Assembly: GCA_964447535.1 (NCBI GenBank) | Contig: CAYUST010000001.1 | Coordinates: forward strand, 95,952-159,951 | Direction: 5' to 3' | From: CAYUST01 sp964447535 | GTDB taxonomy: Bacteria; Patescibacteriota; Gracilibacteria; Absconditabacterales; Absconditicoccaceae | DNA: 64,000 nt | In this document: one piece after another, positions 1 to 10,772 of the stretch | Position numbering within the stretch: the stretch's first letter is position 1 | Layout of the letters: every line of letters begins with the position of its first letter | Made by a program: the position numbers and the translations under genes | The notes under the pieces: model-generated | What the model was told of the DNA's origin: nothing | Database searches by the model: none | The model's input: only the letters and a program-made list of their open reading frames with translations

Positions 1-2
1 GT

Positions 3-854
3 ATGATGATGAAACGTCTTTTCATTTCTAGTCTCTTGTCTTTGTCTTTGGTATCTCAAGCAGTTGCTTTTGTTGTCCCTTCAAATAGTGGCTGGGTGAC
101 TGATTTAGCAGATATTTTTACACCTCAGCAGGAGGTAGATATTACTACCAAATTAACCGCTATAGCAAGTTGATATGATGCAGAGATAGCGGTTTTGACG
201 TTGCCTAGTCTCGAAGGTGAGGAGATAGATATGGTAGGTACGCAAATCGCACAAGAACGATGAATTGGCAACGAAGTACGTGATACCTGAGTACTTGTAC
301 TGATAGCACCCAACGAAAGAAAATGGAGAATAGATGTGGGATATGGCTTAGAATGAAACTTACCAGATGCCTATGCCTATCGTTATGGAGAAAATTATCT
401 CGTTCCTGCATTTAGAGAGGAACGCTATGCAGACGGTGTGATGGCATTACTTGCTAAGTTGGAGGCTCATTTGGATGGCAAGCCTCAGGTGGAAAGTGCG
501 CCCCTCATCAATGACTTTCACATTATGTTATTTTTTGTGTGAGGTATGATTATGCTTTTCATCCTTTCCCTCTACAAAAGTAAAAAATCACTCTCTCAAA
601 AAAAGGCAATTGGTTCTTTGTGAATACGGAGTGGTGTATTGGCTATTTTGACTTCGCCGTTTGTTGCTTACCTGGCTCTTATCTTTTTTGTTCTTTGGTT
701 TCTCGGTTCTGTGATGCTCTATGTTGCACCTACAGTACAGGTCAATTCTCATGGATCAAGAACTTCACGAGGAGGAGGTGGTACATTTAGTGGAGGCTTC
801 GGTGGCTTTGGATGAGGCTCATTCGGAGGAGGCGGTGCAAGTGGCGGACGATAG
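3..854 (+). CDS. TPM-domain (YgcG-like) membrane protein
   Basis: A protein of 283 residues that starts with three ATG codons in a row (3, 6, 9), so the exact start is open. It has an N-terminal signal peptide, then a TPM domain (Gly-Trp-Val-Thr-Asp near the start, a conserved Arg-Ile-Asp-Val-Gly-Tyr-Gly-Leu stretch), two hydrophobic segments in the second half and a glycine-rich tail with GGGG and GGFGG repeats. Several of the glycines, including some in the tail, are TGA codons. TPM-domain proteins are found next to LemA in many bacteria, and LemA lies two genes downstream. The family's biochemical role is not settled; photosystem and envelope maintenance roles have been proposed for relatives. 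Family call is good, function is unknown. Confidence 0.8.
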
Positions 855-877
855 TTTTATATTTTGTTCTTATTTAG

Positions 878-1489
878 ATGATGCAAAAAGAGTTATTGCC
901 GTTTACCAAGATGCAACAAATACAGTCTGTGTATACATACATGTTGCCGCATACCACAGTTCCTTTGTTGATAGTGAAGTCATGAGCTGATTTGCCTCAT
1001 TTGATGGCTCACCAACATGCTCTACAAGGCATAGTAGTGCTGACACCAAATGATATCCAACATGGTGTAGATGCATTTGCCTTGACCTATGTCCATATGC
1101 ATGCACGTAGTAGCTTAGAATATTGAGATGAAGTGTTTGCAAATCTCATCTATCAACGCGACCAAGTAATTAACCATATGGAACTTTTGTTACGTAGTAC
1201 GTTGATTGATCTGAGAGAGATGATGGTATTGGATCGTGCTACAACGCCCTTGTTTACCCAACAACTGATTTTGTGTTTGGATCGTCTCTTGTGTGGATGG
1301 CGATATGTACAAACTATGGCTATTGAGCCTATGGATCTACTTGCTTTGACGGATCTTATTGATGGTCAACGGGGAATTGATACCAAATGACTGATTACCC
1401 TTCTACGTACACAAGTGAGCAAGCATCAGCTTCCTAGGATCTATGACAATCTTCTAGCATTGTTGGACAAAATAGATACACTCAAATAA
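878..1489 (+). CDS. Hypothetical protein (203 aa)
   Basis: An open frame of 203 residues when TGA is read as Gly (TGA at the SGAD and EYGDEV positions). It begins with a double ATG 24 bases after the TPM gene and ends with TAA. It is rich in Leu, His, Met and Arg, with no signal peptide and no clear membrane segment. I do not recognise a domain. Its place between the TPM and LemA genes suggests the same transcription unit. Confidence 0.6.
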
Positions 1490-1526
1490 ACAAGTATCGT
1501 GTTTTATATTATCTTACTTTTCTTAC

Positions 1527-2105
1527 ATGAAAAAGCGAATTATAGGTGTAGTGATTGTAGCAGTAGTCGCATTGTGGTTTATGGGTAAGTACAATAATCT
1601 CGTACGTTTGGACGAAGAGGTGAAAACTGCTTGGTCACAAGTAGAAAATCAGTACCAAAGAAGAGTTGACTTGATTCCCAACTTAGTCAATACTGTCAAA
1701 TGATTTGCAGAACAAGAACAAAGTGTTTTCATAGGTGTCACCGAAGCAAGAGCTAAAGCTAGCCAAACCAAGGTTGATTTTGATGATCCAGCATCATTCG
1801 AACGTTTTCAAGCTGCTCAAGGTGAATTGTCTAGTGCTTTGTCTAGATTGCTGGTCACGGTTGAAAACTATCCTGAACTCAAATCTGACAAAAATTTCTT
1901 GGAGTTGCAGGCACAGCTTGAAGGTACTGAGAATCGTATTAGCACCGAAAGGATGAGATACAATGAGGTTGTCAAAGGGTACAATGTAACGGTTCGTTCA
2001 TTCCCTACTAATATTATTGCAGGCTTCTTCTCATTTGGACAAAAAGAACTTTTTGAAGCACAAGAGTGAGCAGAACAGGCTCCTGTAGTAGATTTTACGA
2101 AATAG
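1527..2105 (+). CDS. lemA: LemA family protein
   Basis: 192 residues. One N-terminal membrane segment (about residues 4-20) is followed by the LemA signature: a YNxLVRLDEEVKxAWSQVEN-type stretch, then Gln-Arg-Arg-Val-Asp-Leu-Ile-Pro-Asn-Leu-Val, and near the end YNxxVRSFPTN. The predicted fold is a helical bundle on a single N-terminal anchor. The conserved Gly after Val-Lys in the LVNTVKG motif is a TGA codon. LemA proteins are widespread and of unclear function, often linked to TPM-domain proteins, as here. Confidence 0.93.
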
Positions 2106-2126
2106 GTATTTAACTTTCTCTTGCAG

Positions 2127-2369
2127 ATGACTATTATTGGATGAATTTATGAACACTACAAAGGTGGACTCTATAAAGTAATTGGCCACGGTAGAATGGA
2201 GAAGAATCTTGAAGAAGTTATCATATACAAGCCATTGGAAATTGATGGCAAGTTTCCTGCTGATTTGTTTTGGGTAAGACCACGCAAAGAATGGGAGAAA
2301 GGAGTAGAAATAAACGGTTTGATGGTACCGAGGTATGTTTTGGTCAAAACTGCTTCTCAAGTGGAGTAA
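2127..2369 (+). CDS. DUF1653 family protein
   Basis: 80 residues starting 21 bases after lemA. The N-terminus reads IYEHYKGGLYKVIGHGRM, followed by an LEEVIIYKPL stretch, a Phe-Trp-Val-Arg-Pro pair of aromatic positions and a C-terminal RYVLVK. This is the pattern of DUF1653, a small single-domain family of unknown function usually near 70-80 residues, so the gene is full length. One Gly near the start (IIGGIYE) is a TGA codon. Confidence 0.82.
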
Positions 2370-2413
2370 CATTGTAGCGAAGAATTTCTCACTTTTTAAT
2401 GTAGCCTATTGCA

Positions 2414-3343
2414 ATGGTTCGTATTGGAACACATACCAGCATTGCTGGTGGAATTGAACTTGCTTTCCAAAGATCTGCTGAGATAGGAGGTACCACCTTA
2501 CAAATTTTTGCAAAATCACCGAGAGGGCGATCATATCCCACTTACCAACAAGAACAATATCAGCTTGGTCGTGCTGCAAGAAAGCAATACAAACAGGTGT
2601 GAGGTATTATCCATAGCAATTACTTGGTTAATCTCGCAAAGCCACATGATGAAGCAAAGGCTGAAATTGCCTCTGTCTTGCATGATTTTGAAGTGGCACA
2701 CGCGCTTGGGTATGAGGCAGTCAATGTGCATATTGGTAAAGAAAAATGAAGAGCTTCAAAACAAGAAGCCATGCAATTGATGATCAAGAACGTTGGGTAT
2801 ATACTTGATGTTGCACATAAAAAATGACGAGGAGATGTGACATTTTTGTTTGAAAATACTGCAGGTCAGGGGAGTGAAATAGGATCAAACTTCGAAGAGT
2901 TGCGTATGTTTACCAAAGACTATCTCCATGACTTACCGGTTAAATTTTGCATTGATACTGCGCATTGTCGATGAGGTGGTATTGATTTAACAAAATGGGA
3001 TGATTGTGTCGCTCAATTTAGCGATAGTATTTGACTTGATCGCTTGTATGCGATCCATCTCAACGATGCCAAAGTACCTTTGTGAGCACATCTGGATCGT
3101 CATGCAAGTTTGGGACAAGGATTTATAGGTTGGCCAGTGTTGAGTAAGGTGGTTACATGGGCTACCAAAAACGATATACCTCTTTTCATAGAAACACCAG
3201 AACCAGATCTGCGACCAAATGAAATTGCTGCAGTCAAATGCATAGCTGCAGGCGACTGCGATTGGATTGCAAAGGAACACCAAAAAGTATTTCAACAACA
3301 ATCACTCAAAAAATTTGCTGCGCAAGCGGGATTATTTTCTTAA
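2414..3343 (+). CDS. nfo: Endonuclease IV (AP endonuclease family 2)
   Basis: 309 residues, the usual size for Nfo is about 280-300. It cleaves DNA 5' of abasic sites in base-excision repair, using three Zn ions in a TIM barrel. Metal ligands are visible in order: His in IIHSNYLV, His in VNVHIG, Glu in FLFENTAGQG, Asp and His in CIDTAHC, His and Asp in AIHLNDAK, Asp and His in DRHASLGQG, and Glu in FIETPEPD. Five or more glycines are TGA codons, for example in the CRGGG and HKKGRG stretches. It ends 9 bases before ruvC, so the two repair genes are probably co-transcribed. Confidence 0.95.
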
Positions 3344-3352
3344 TTTTATAAC

Positions 3353-3829
3353 ATGTTTTTGTGAGTAGATCCAGGAGTCAGAAAGCTGTGATATGCGCTA
3401 GTAGATGGCAATAAAAAAGTCATCGATGCGGGTATTTTGCTGTCTGATGAAAGTTCTCCAACGAGAATGGATCAGTTTGCAAGAATGCATGAGATATATG
3501 AGTTCTTTGTAGAGTTGGTTGCAAAGTATCCTATTCGTGCAGTTGCTATGGAGAAATTGTTTTTCACGACTTCCAACCAAAATAACGCTGAGTATGTGTA
3601 TGGGGTGAGAGGATCACTCGGTATGCTGTTTCGCAAACATACCATACCTCTCTATGAGTATACGCCACCGCAACTCAAAAAAGCAATTACGGGCACGGGA
3701 TTAGCGAGCAAACGTGCAATGCAGTTGATGACGCAGAAGCTCTTTGCGCTCGAGCAAGCGCCGACACGACATGACACAGCAGATGCCTTGGGACTCGCTT
3801 GGCTAGCATTACAAAGAACCAAAAAGTAG
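3353..3829 (+). CDS. ruvC: Holliday junction resolvase RuvC
   Basis: 158 residues, typical for RuvC. It cuts Holliday junctions in recombination, as a dimer with Mg. The first catalytic Asp lies in FLGVDPGVRKLGYAL, the Glu in AVAMEKLFF, and the last two acidic residues in RHDTADALGLA. TGA codons encode two glycines in the first motif (the one before Val-Asp-Pro, at 3362-3364, and the one before Tyr-Ala), which is strong evidence that UGA means Gly. The gene ends with TAG and is followed after about 100 bases by a strong terminator. Confidence 0.95.
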
Positions 3830-3933
3830 TTGCAATGTGCATACGATTATGTATGAGTAGGTGCAGATGTGCTAGTTTTTGTTGCTTTATGCAACCCCTC
3901 CCCACTGGGTGATGTGGACAGGATTATTTCAAA

Positions 3934-3964
3934 GGCGGCGAGGATTCCTCCCGTCTTTTTTTTA
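3934..3964 (+). terminator. Rho-independent terminator after ruvC
   Basis: Stem GGCGG (with a bulged C) GAGG, loop ATT, CCTC CCGTC, then eight T. It closes the nfo-ruvC unit. The T-run overlaps the last bases of the convergent P-type ATPase gene. Confidence 0.85.
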
Positions 3965-6400
3965 TGAGTTCTCTAGTTCATTTTTATAGATATGTTTGTA
4001 GATTTCGATGAAAATAAACATGATGACCGCAACAGCTAATGCATCCAACCAATACCAACCAATTGGTACAATCGCCAAGAATTTTCATAATCCAGGTAGC
4101 ATATAGGGAGCTGCTAAAAGCGCAAACCCTCATAGTACAGAAATGAGCAACCAAACGTTGTTGAAGGGATTCTCTTTCCATACCGGATCACTGAGCGTCC
4201 TCACGGAGAATACATAAATGAGCGAGGCAATACCGAATGATGCAAAAGCCACTGAACGAGCGAAAATAATATCTTTGGTATCTAGGTATACTCGTACAAA
4301 CAACACGAAACTACTAATTGCTCCAATAGTAGATACCAATCAAATTAATTGTTTCATCCAAGGCGCGACGAGATATTCTTTGGGTGATCTGGGTTTTTTC
4401 TGCATGATTCATTTTCTGATAGGGTCTACGGTGAGGGCAATATTGGGGAAACCGTCAGAGACGAGATTAATCCACAAAATTTGTGATGCTGAAATAGGCA
4501 GCGGATACCCTGTGAGGATTGCAATCAAGATAGCTATAATTTGCACGAATGCATCACAGAGAAGATACAGAATAATCTTTCTGATATTATCAAACATTCA
4601 ACGTCCTTCTTCGACTGCAGATACAATAGTAGAGAAACTCGAGTTCATGAGGATAAGATCAGCGGATTCTTTTGCTACTTCTGTGGCTTCAGCAACGACG
4701 ATACCTATATCTGCTTTCTTGAGGGCTGGTGCATCGTTGACACCGTCTCCCATCATAGCGACTATTTCTCCATCATCTTTGAGTGCTTGTACGATACGCA
4801 TTTTTTGGGCTGGTTGCGTCCTTGCGAAGAGTTTGACATGACTATCTTTCTCTAGCCACGCATCAAGCTCAGCATCACTCATGGCAGCCAACATATCGCC
4901 AGTCATCATCGAGTCATCTCTTACCGCTACACCTAATTTTTCCATGATAGCGCGAGCTGTACCAGGGTAATCTCCCGTGATGACGATGAGTTTGATACCT
5001 GCTTCATGCGTCTTTTGTAGTGCTTCTTTGACATCCTCTCTGACGGGATCTGCCAAACAGATGATGCCTTCCCAAGTCAGTCAGCTAGTTACTCACTCAT
5101 GCGATATTTTAGTGATCGCATCTGAGATCTCTTTCTTCGCACAGGCGATGAGTCTATATCCTTGGTCTGTTAACTTATCTATGATAGCCTTGGTATCTGC
5201 TATTTCTTTTGCAGAGAGTGTAGACCATTGTATAAGATAGTCTGGGGCTCATGTTACATAGAGTGTCTTTTGATTATTGGTGGTATACAGACTCGCTGCA
5301 TATTTGCGTTCGGAGGCAAAGGGTACTTTATCAAGCAACTGAGCATCATCGGTCACCGGAGATTGTTGCTGTGCTCGCGTGATAATCGCTTTGGAAACCG
5401 CATTATCATCATCGGTAGTATACATAATTTCCTTGGCAATCGATATTTTGTCGCCAATAATATCAACGACTTCCATCACTCCATGCGTGAGAGTCCCTGT
5501 TTTGTCTGAACAAATCACGGTGACTCAACCGAGCGTTTCTGCAGAGACGAGGTTTTTGACGAGACCTTTTCTCTTGAGAATTCTTTGCATACCAATAGTG
5601 AGTACTATCGTCAACGCCACCAATAGCCCTTCGGGAATAGCTCCAACAGCCAATGCTACTGCAGTAGTGAAGATATCCACAGGAGATTGTCCACGAATGA
5701 GTCCAATCACGAAAACGACAAGAACAATACCTACTACTATCCACGTAAGTTGTTTGCTAAAGTATTGTAACTGTTTTTGGAGTGGTGTGACCGTTTCCCC
5801 TCATTGAAGACTACTGGCAATTTTACCGAGCTCAGTGGTGGCTCATGTTTTTTGAATTTCCACATACGCTGATCATGAGAGCACGACCGTACCCATAAAG
5901 GCTCCATCAGCTATGTTTTTTTCGATAGGTAGTGATTCTCCAGTGAGCATGGCTTCAGATACGGTGAGTTTGGTATTTTCTCTCACGATACCATCTGCGG
6001 GAATCTTACAACCACTTTTACACAAGATAATATCTCCTGGTACGAGTTCTTTGGTGGGAAGATCTATGAGTTTTCCATCTCTCAGGGTGGGGATGGTTGG
6101 TTGGAGGAGGTCTTTGAGTGCTTGTAATGCTTTGCCCGCTTTGCTTTCTTGATACCATCCAAGTACCGTATTGAGCACCACAGAAAATCCAATAATGACG
6201 GTATCTTCATAATCTCCCAAAAAGAACGTAACGCCTGCTGCTACGAGCAGGATATAGACGAGGGGACTTTTGAGTTGTTCGAGCACTATCTCGAGTTGCG
6301 TAGGAGGTTTTTTTTCGGGAAGCATATTGAGCCCAAAACGTTGTTGTAGGTCTTTGACTTGATCTGTTGTTAAGCCAGTAAAGTGAGTACTATTGCTCAT
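3962..6400 (-). CDS. Cation-transporting P-type ATPase (calcium type, P2A-like)
   Basis: 812 residues. It pumps a cation across the cell membrane by a phospho-aspartate cycle. The N-terminal cation ATPase domain (LTTDQVKDLQQRFGLNML) is followed by the actuator loop with TGES, membrane helix 4 with the AIPEGL motif typical of Ca and related pumps, the phosphorylation site ICSDKTGTLT, the nucleotide-domain TGD in VITGD, and the hinge GDGVNDAPAL. A C-terminal block of several membrane helices closes the protein. Many glycines are TGA. Start ATG at 6398-6400; stop TAA sits against the ruvC terminator. The ion is inferred from the PEGL-type helix 4; Mn or Na/K-like specificity cannot be excluded. 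Confidence 0.92.
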
Positions 6401-6544
6401 CGATTAAGGTAAAAAAATAAGTAGCATAATAGTAGTCCAAAATAAAGGAAATTGCAAAATAATTTGCGGAAAAGAATATGCGACAATTGCCTAGAAATTC
6501 ATTTGAAATTGGCTATACAAAGACAATTTATCATTTCTTTGCCC

Positions 6545-9500
6545 ATGAGTGACGCACATTTCTCACCAGATTTGCTTTCCGCTTCCCAGGATAATGCATA
6601 TTACGCATTGACAATGTTCCCATACCCTTCTGGAATAGGCTTACATTGTGGACATGCAAGTATTTTCACGATCAACGATGTGGTGGCGAGATTTCAACGC
6701 ATGCAAGGCAAAGTAGTCTTCAATCCCTTTGGGTTCGATGCATTTGGTTTGCCGACCGAGAACTATGCAATGGAACGTGGAATTCCTGCCTACGAAGTGA
6801 CCCAAGAGAACAAAGCATTCTTTATCAAACAAGTGCAGGCGTTAGAGATCAGTTTTGACTATGAAAGAGTGATAGATACTTCAGATCCTGTCTACTACAA
6901 GCGAACGCAACGAATTTTTGCAGAGCTTTTCAAAGCAGGACTGGTCTATCGCGACACGCTCCGAGTCAACCGATGTCCGAGCTGTCAAACGGTATTAGCA
7001 AATGACCAAGTAGTAGAAGGTAAATGTGAGCGTTGCAAGACACCGATTATACAAAAAAAACATCCGCAATGGTTTATCAAAATCACCGCTTATGCGGACA
7101 AATTACTGGCAGATCTTGATCACATTGACCGACCAGAAGAAACCAAAACAGCACAGAGGAATTGGATATGACGTTCTGAGGGGGCAGAGATAGATTTTGT
7201 GATTGAAGGATACGATGACCACAAAATTACCGTTTTCACCACGCGTCCAGACACGTTGTATGGTGTGACTGCATTGGTAGTAGCACCAGAAGTAACTTCA
7301 CTGGATGAGTACGTCCCAGCAGATCATCTCGATGCGCTCCATGCGTATAGAAAAACTACGCTTGCCAAAACTGCTGTCCAAAGACAGCAGGGCCTCGAGG
7401 AAAAATCGGGTGTTTTCTCAGGCATATTTGCCGTTCATCCGCTGACAGGTGAACGTGTGCCTGTATGGTTCGCTGATTATGTATTGCCTGACTATGGGAC
7501 AGGAGCAGTGATGTTTGTGCCAGCTCATGATGAGAGGGATCGAGCATTTGCGAAGAAATATGGGATGGATCTGAAACAAGTAATTAAACAAGCATCTCCT
7601 GAAGAAGAGGTAGGATGTTATACAGGGGCGTGAACGCTTATTAACTCTTGAGATTTTTCATGAATCGACAATCAAGTCGCAAAGAAAAAAATCATTGAAC
7701 ACCTAGAAAGCAAAGGTATAGGACATGCTAAGGTGAGTTATAAGTTGCGTGATTGGTCGGTGAGTCGTCAAAGGTATTGGGGGAGTCCTATACCTGTCTA
7801 TTATGATGTACCTGATGACCAGGTTGCTTTTTATGCATACCAAGATGATACAAGAAAGCACAAAGATGGGTTACCTACACTTTCTAGACAAGTAATCCAA
7901 GTAATAGTCAAAGATAAAAATTCAGATCAGTATGCTTGGGTCAAATGGAAATATGATGGTGATATCAGTGGATTTTTCTGAGGTATTGAAGAAGGGGAAG
8001 ACATGCATGAAGCTATCAAACGTGAATTGCGTGAAGAAGGAGGAATAATCGATGTAGCTATCAAACAAGAGATTATGGAGTATCACTGTAAGTTCTTTCA
8101 TCCTACCAAACAAAGAAATCAGTATAGCATTTGCCATGCTTGGTATGTAGAAGTAGATCGCACTAGTTGTCAGGAGATAAGTAATGAAGAAAAAATGAAA
8201 CATGAGATAGTACGATTGTCTGCTGATGAGTTTTTGCGTATTTCCAAAAATGATACCAGTATCTATGTCTTGAATCAGCTCTTAAATAAGCCACAGAAAG
8301 AGCGACCAACAACGCATAAATATAATGAACACAACCCTGCTCCCGAAGATACTAAAATTCCTCATCTCATCCCTGATAGTGAACTGCCGGTCTTGCTCCC
8401 TCTGGATCTTGAAAACTACAAACCAACTGGCAAAAGCCCTCTTGAGGATCATCCGACCTTCCCAGAGTATATTACTACGCAAAAGTATGGCATACTGATG
8501 TGTGGTCATATAGGTTCTTGAAAATCATTGGCTGCGAGATATCTTGCAGAAAAAATGGGATATAGACTATTGGTAAGTGATGAGATAAGACATAATATTC
8601 TCAAGATTGCAGACTTGCCATATGAAGAGCAGGTGTCACGTATCTATTCCTATATAGAAGATCAACTAGTTCAAGAAGCAAATCAAGCTTGAGTCATAAT
8701 AGATGCAGCCTTTTTTACGCATGATTTAAGAGAAAGGGCTCGTTCACTTTTGCATAAACATGGCTATGAAGCAGTAGTTTGATATGTAGATGCCAAACAT
8801 GAATGTATTGAACAAAGATTGGCAGAAAGAAAACCTGATGATGTTGTGCAATTTAGTAGAGGAACAATTGATAATTATCTCGAAGCAAAACATAAATTGG
8901 AACTCCCTGCTACTGATGAATACACATATTACTTAGATAATAATTGAGACATTACCTCTCTTCAGAAGCAACTCGATGAATTTGCGAAGTGACTTCAAAA
9001 CAAAAAGAAGACCTACCGTCGTGAATGTGACACTTTAGACACCTTCATGTGTAGTTCGTTTTATTTCTTGAGATTTTTGGATCCTACCAATCCTGATCAA
9101 TTAGTCCGCAAGGAATTGGCGGATAAGCGATTGCCTATTGAGTTGTACACGGGAGGTAAAGAACATACAGTTGGACATTTGCTGTATGCACGTTTCATTC
9201 ACAAATTTCTCTATGACCAAGGATATCTGCCCTGTCCTGAACCATTCCAAAAATTAGTCCATCAAGGTATGGTATTGTGATTTGATGGTCGCAAGATGGG
9301 GAAGAGATACAACAATGGTATAGATCCTATCGAGATGGTAGAATTGCACGGTGCGGATGCCCTCAGGACCTATCTGATGTTTATGGGGCCGGTAGATCAA
9401 GACAAGACGCGAAATGATAATGCACTCCATGGTGTCAAAAAGTTCCTCGAAAGAATAGAAAGAATTTTGCAACAACCTCGATTTGGGCAAGGGAAACAGG

Positions 9501-9961
9501 CGGTTACCTCGGCAGTGCATCTAACTATCCAAGGTGTTACTGATGATTTTCATGCACTCAAGCTCAATACTGTCGTGAGTAAATTGATGATATTGACCAA
9601 TACAATCTATGATCAACAGGCAGCTACTAGCGATGATATGTGTGTCATGACTCGTTTACTCGCACCGCTTGCGCCTAGTTTGGCTGACCGTTTGTGGGAA
9701 GCACTTAGGCAGTCTGGTGATGTACACTATGCACCTCGACCTATTGCTGATCCTGCCAAAATCATCATCGAGCAGATTAATCTCCCTGTACAAATAAATG
9801 GTAAAATGAGAGGAACCTTGTCTGTAGCACCTGGACTGTGAGAGCAGGAGATATTGGACTTGCTTCACACACATGAACATTTCGCATGATATCTAGTGGA
9901 TAAAACGATACAAAAGTCTATCTTTGTGCCAGATAAGATAATTAATATTATCGTTAACTAA
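6545..9961 (+). CDS. leuS: Leucyl-tRNA synthetase with inserted Nudix and P-loop kinase domains
   Basis: 1,138 residues; ordinary bacterial LeuRS is about 800-870. It charges tRNA-Leu. LeuRS landmarks: FPYPSGIGLHCGHA (HCGH at 34-37), GFDAFGLPTEN, the CP1 editing region with FTTRPDTLYG and GTGAVMFVPAHDERD, RDWSVSRQRYWGSPIP near 403-418, SELPVLLP near 613, RRECDTLDTF near 824, and a KMSKS variant KMGKR near 917. Between about 422 and 600 lies a complete Nudix box (Gly479-x5-Glu485-x7-REL-x-EE-x-G-I501). Between about 646 and 822 lies a P-loop kinase of the AAA_33 type (Walker A at 654-661, then LLVSDEIRHNI and VIIDAAFF). Both sit where the two halves of the Zn ribbon of ordinary LeuRS would be, and no Zn cysteines remain there. 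The frame is open throughout; the first Gly of the Nudix box and a Walker A Gly are TGA. Start ATG 6545 was chosen over an in-frame TTG at 6452, whose extra residues show no LeuRS similarity. Confidence 0.93.
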
Positions 9962-9985
9962 TCTTTTACCTTATTCTTTTCTTAT

Positions 9986-10750
9986 ATGATTACATTTCTT
10001 CTCGCAAATCTGTGGATTCTGATTGTAATCGCTTTATTGATGGGCATCAAAATTATCAATGAATATCAAAGAGGAATTGTTTTCACACTTGGTAGATTTA
10101 CTAATGTTTTGTGACCTGGTCTCAAGGTAGTGATACCAATCATTCAAAGAGTAGTAATTACTGATATCAGAGAAAAAGCGGTCGATGTTCCTTCACAGGA
10201 AGCAATGACAAAAGATAATGTATCTTGTAGTATCAATGCAGTGATCTACTATAAAGTCAAAGCTCTTGAAGTGGAAAAATCTCTTATTAATGTCAAAAAT
10301 ATCGACTATGCAATGAGTCAGTTTGCACAAACTTCTATGAGAAATATTGTAGGACAATTTGAGCTTGATCAATTGCTCAGTGATAGAGAAGCCGCAAGTG
10401 CGAAAATCAAAGAAGTAATTGATGAGAAATCCAATAGTCGATGAGTAGATGTATTGGCTGTGGAGATCAAAGATATCAATCTTCCTGAGAATCTCAAAAG
10501 AACTATCGGTAAACAAGCAGAAGCAGAAAGAGAAAAGAGAGCTAAAATCATCACCTCTGAAGGAGAATTAGCATCAGCGGACAATCTCAAAAGAGCTGCG
10601 GAACTCCTAGGAACTGCGCCAGGTGCACTCCACTTGAGAACGCTCCAGGCTATCAATGATATTAGTTCTGATCAATCAAATACCACAGTTTGGATGGTGC
10701 CTCTTGATGTGCTCAAAGCAATTGAATGATTTGGTAAACAAATGAAATAG
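9986..10750 (+). CDS. SPFH/stomatin-like protein
   Basis: 254 residues. One N-terminal membrane segment (about residues 3-20) is followed by an SPFH (band 7) domain: NEYQRGIVFTLGRF, LGPGLKVVIPIIQRV, DVPSQEAMTKDNVSCSINA, then a helical part with AEREKRAKI and EGELASADNLKRAAELL. The family forms membrane-bound oligomers that scaffold lipid domains and often regulate proteases; the slr1106/stomatin subgroup fits best. The Gly before Pro-Gly-Leu is a TGA codon. It starts 24 bases after leuS. Confidence 0.92.
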
Positions 10751-10772
10751 ATTTTTTAGATCTTCACATTGT

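Noticed and set aside
721..990. Open frame across the end of the first gene
   Set aside because: It overlaps the glycine-rich tail of the TPM gene and the start of the next gene in other frames; neither end matches a family.
4218..5807. Plus-strand frames inside the P-type ATPase gene
   Set aside because: They are antisense shadows of a strongly conserved gene.
6452..6544. Longer LeuRS from an upstream TTG
   Set aside because: The extra 31 residues do not resemble the LeuRS N-terminus and there is a good ATG at 6545.
7820..9010. LeuRS inserts as an assembly chimera or two genes
   Set aside because: The frame is continuous through both joins, the flanking LeuRS motifs resume exactly where expected, and the inserts share the TGA code. 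Still worth checking with reads.
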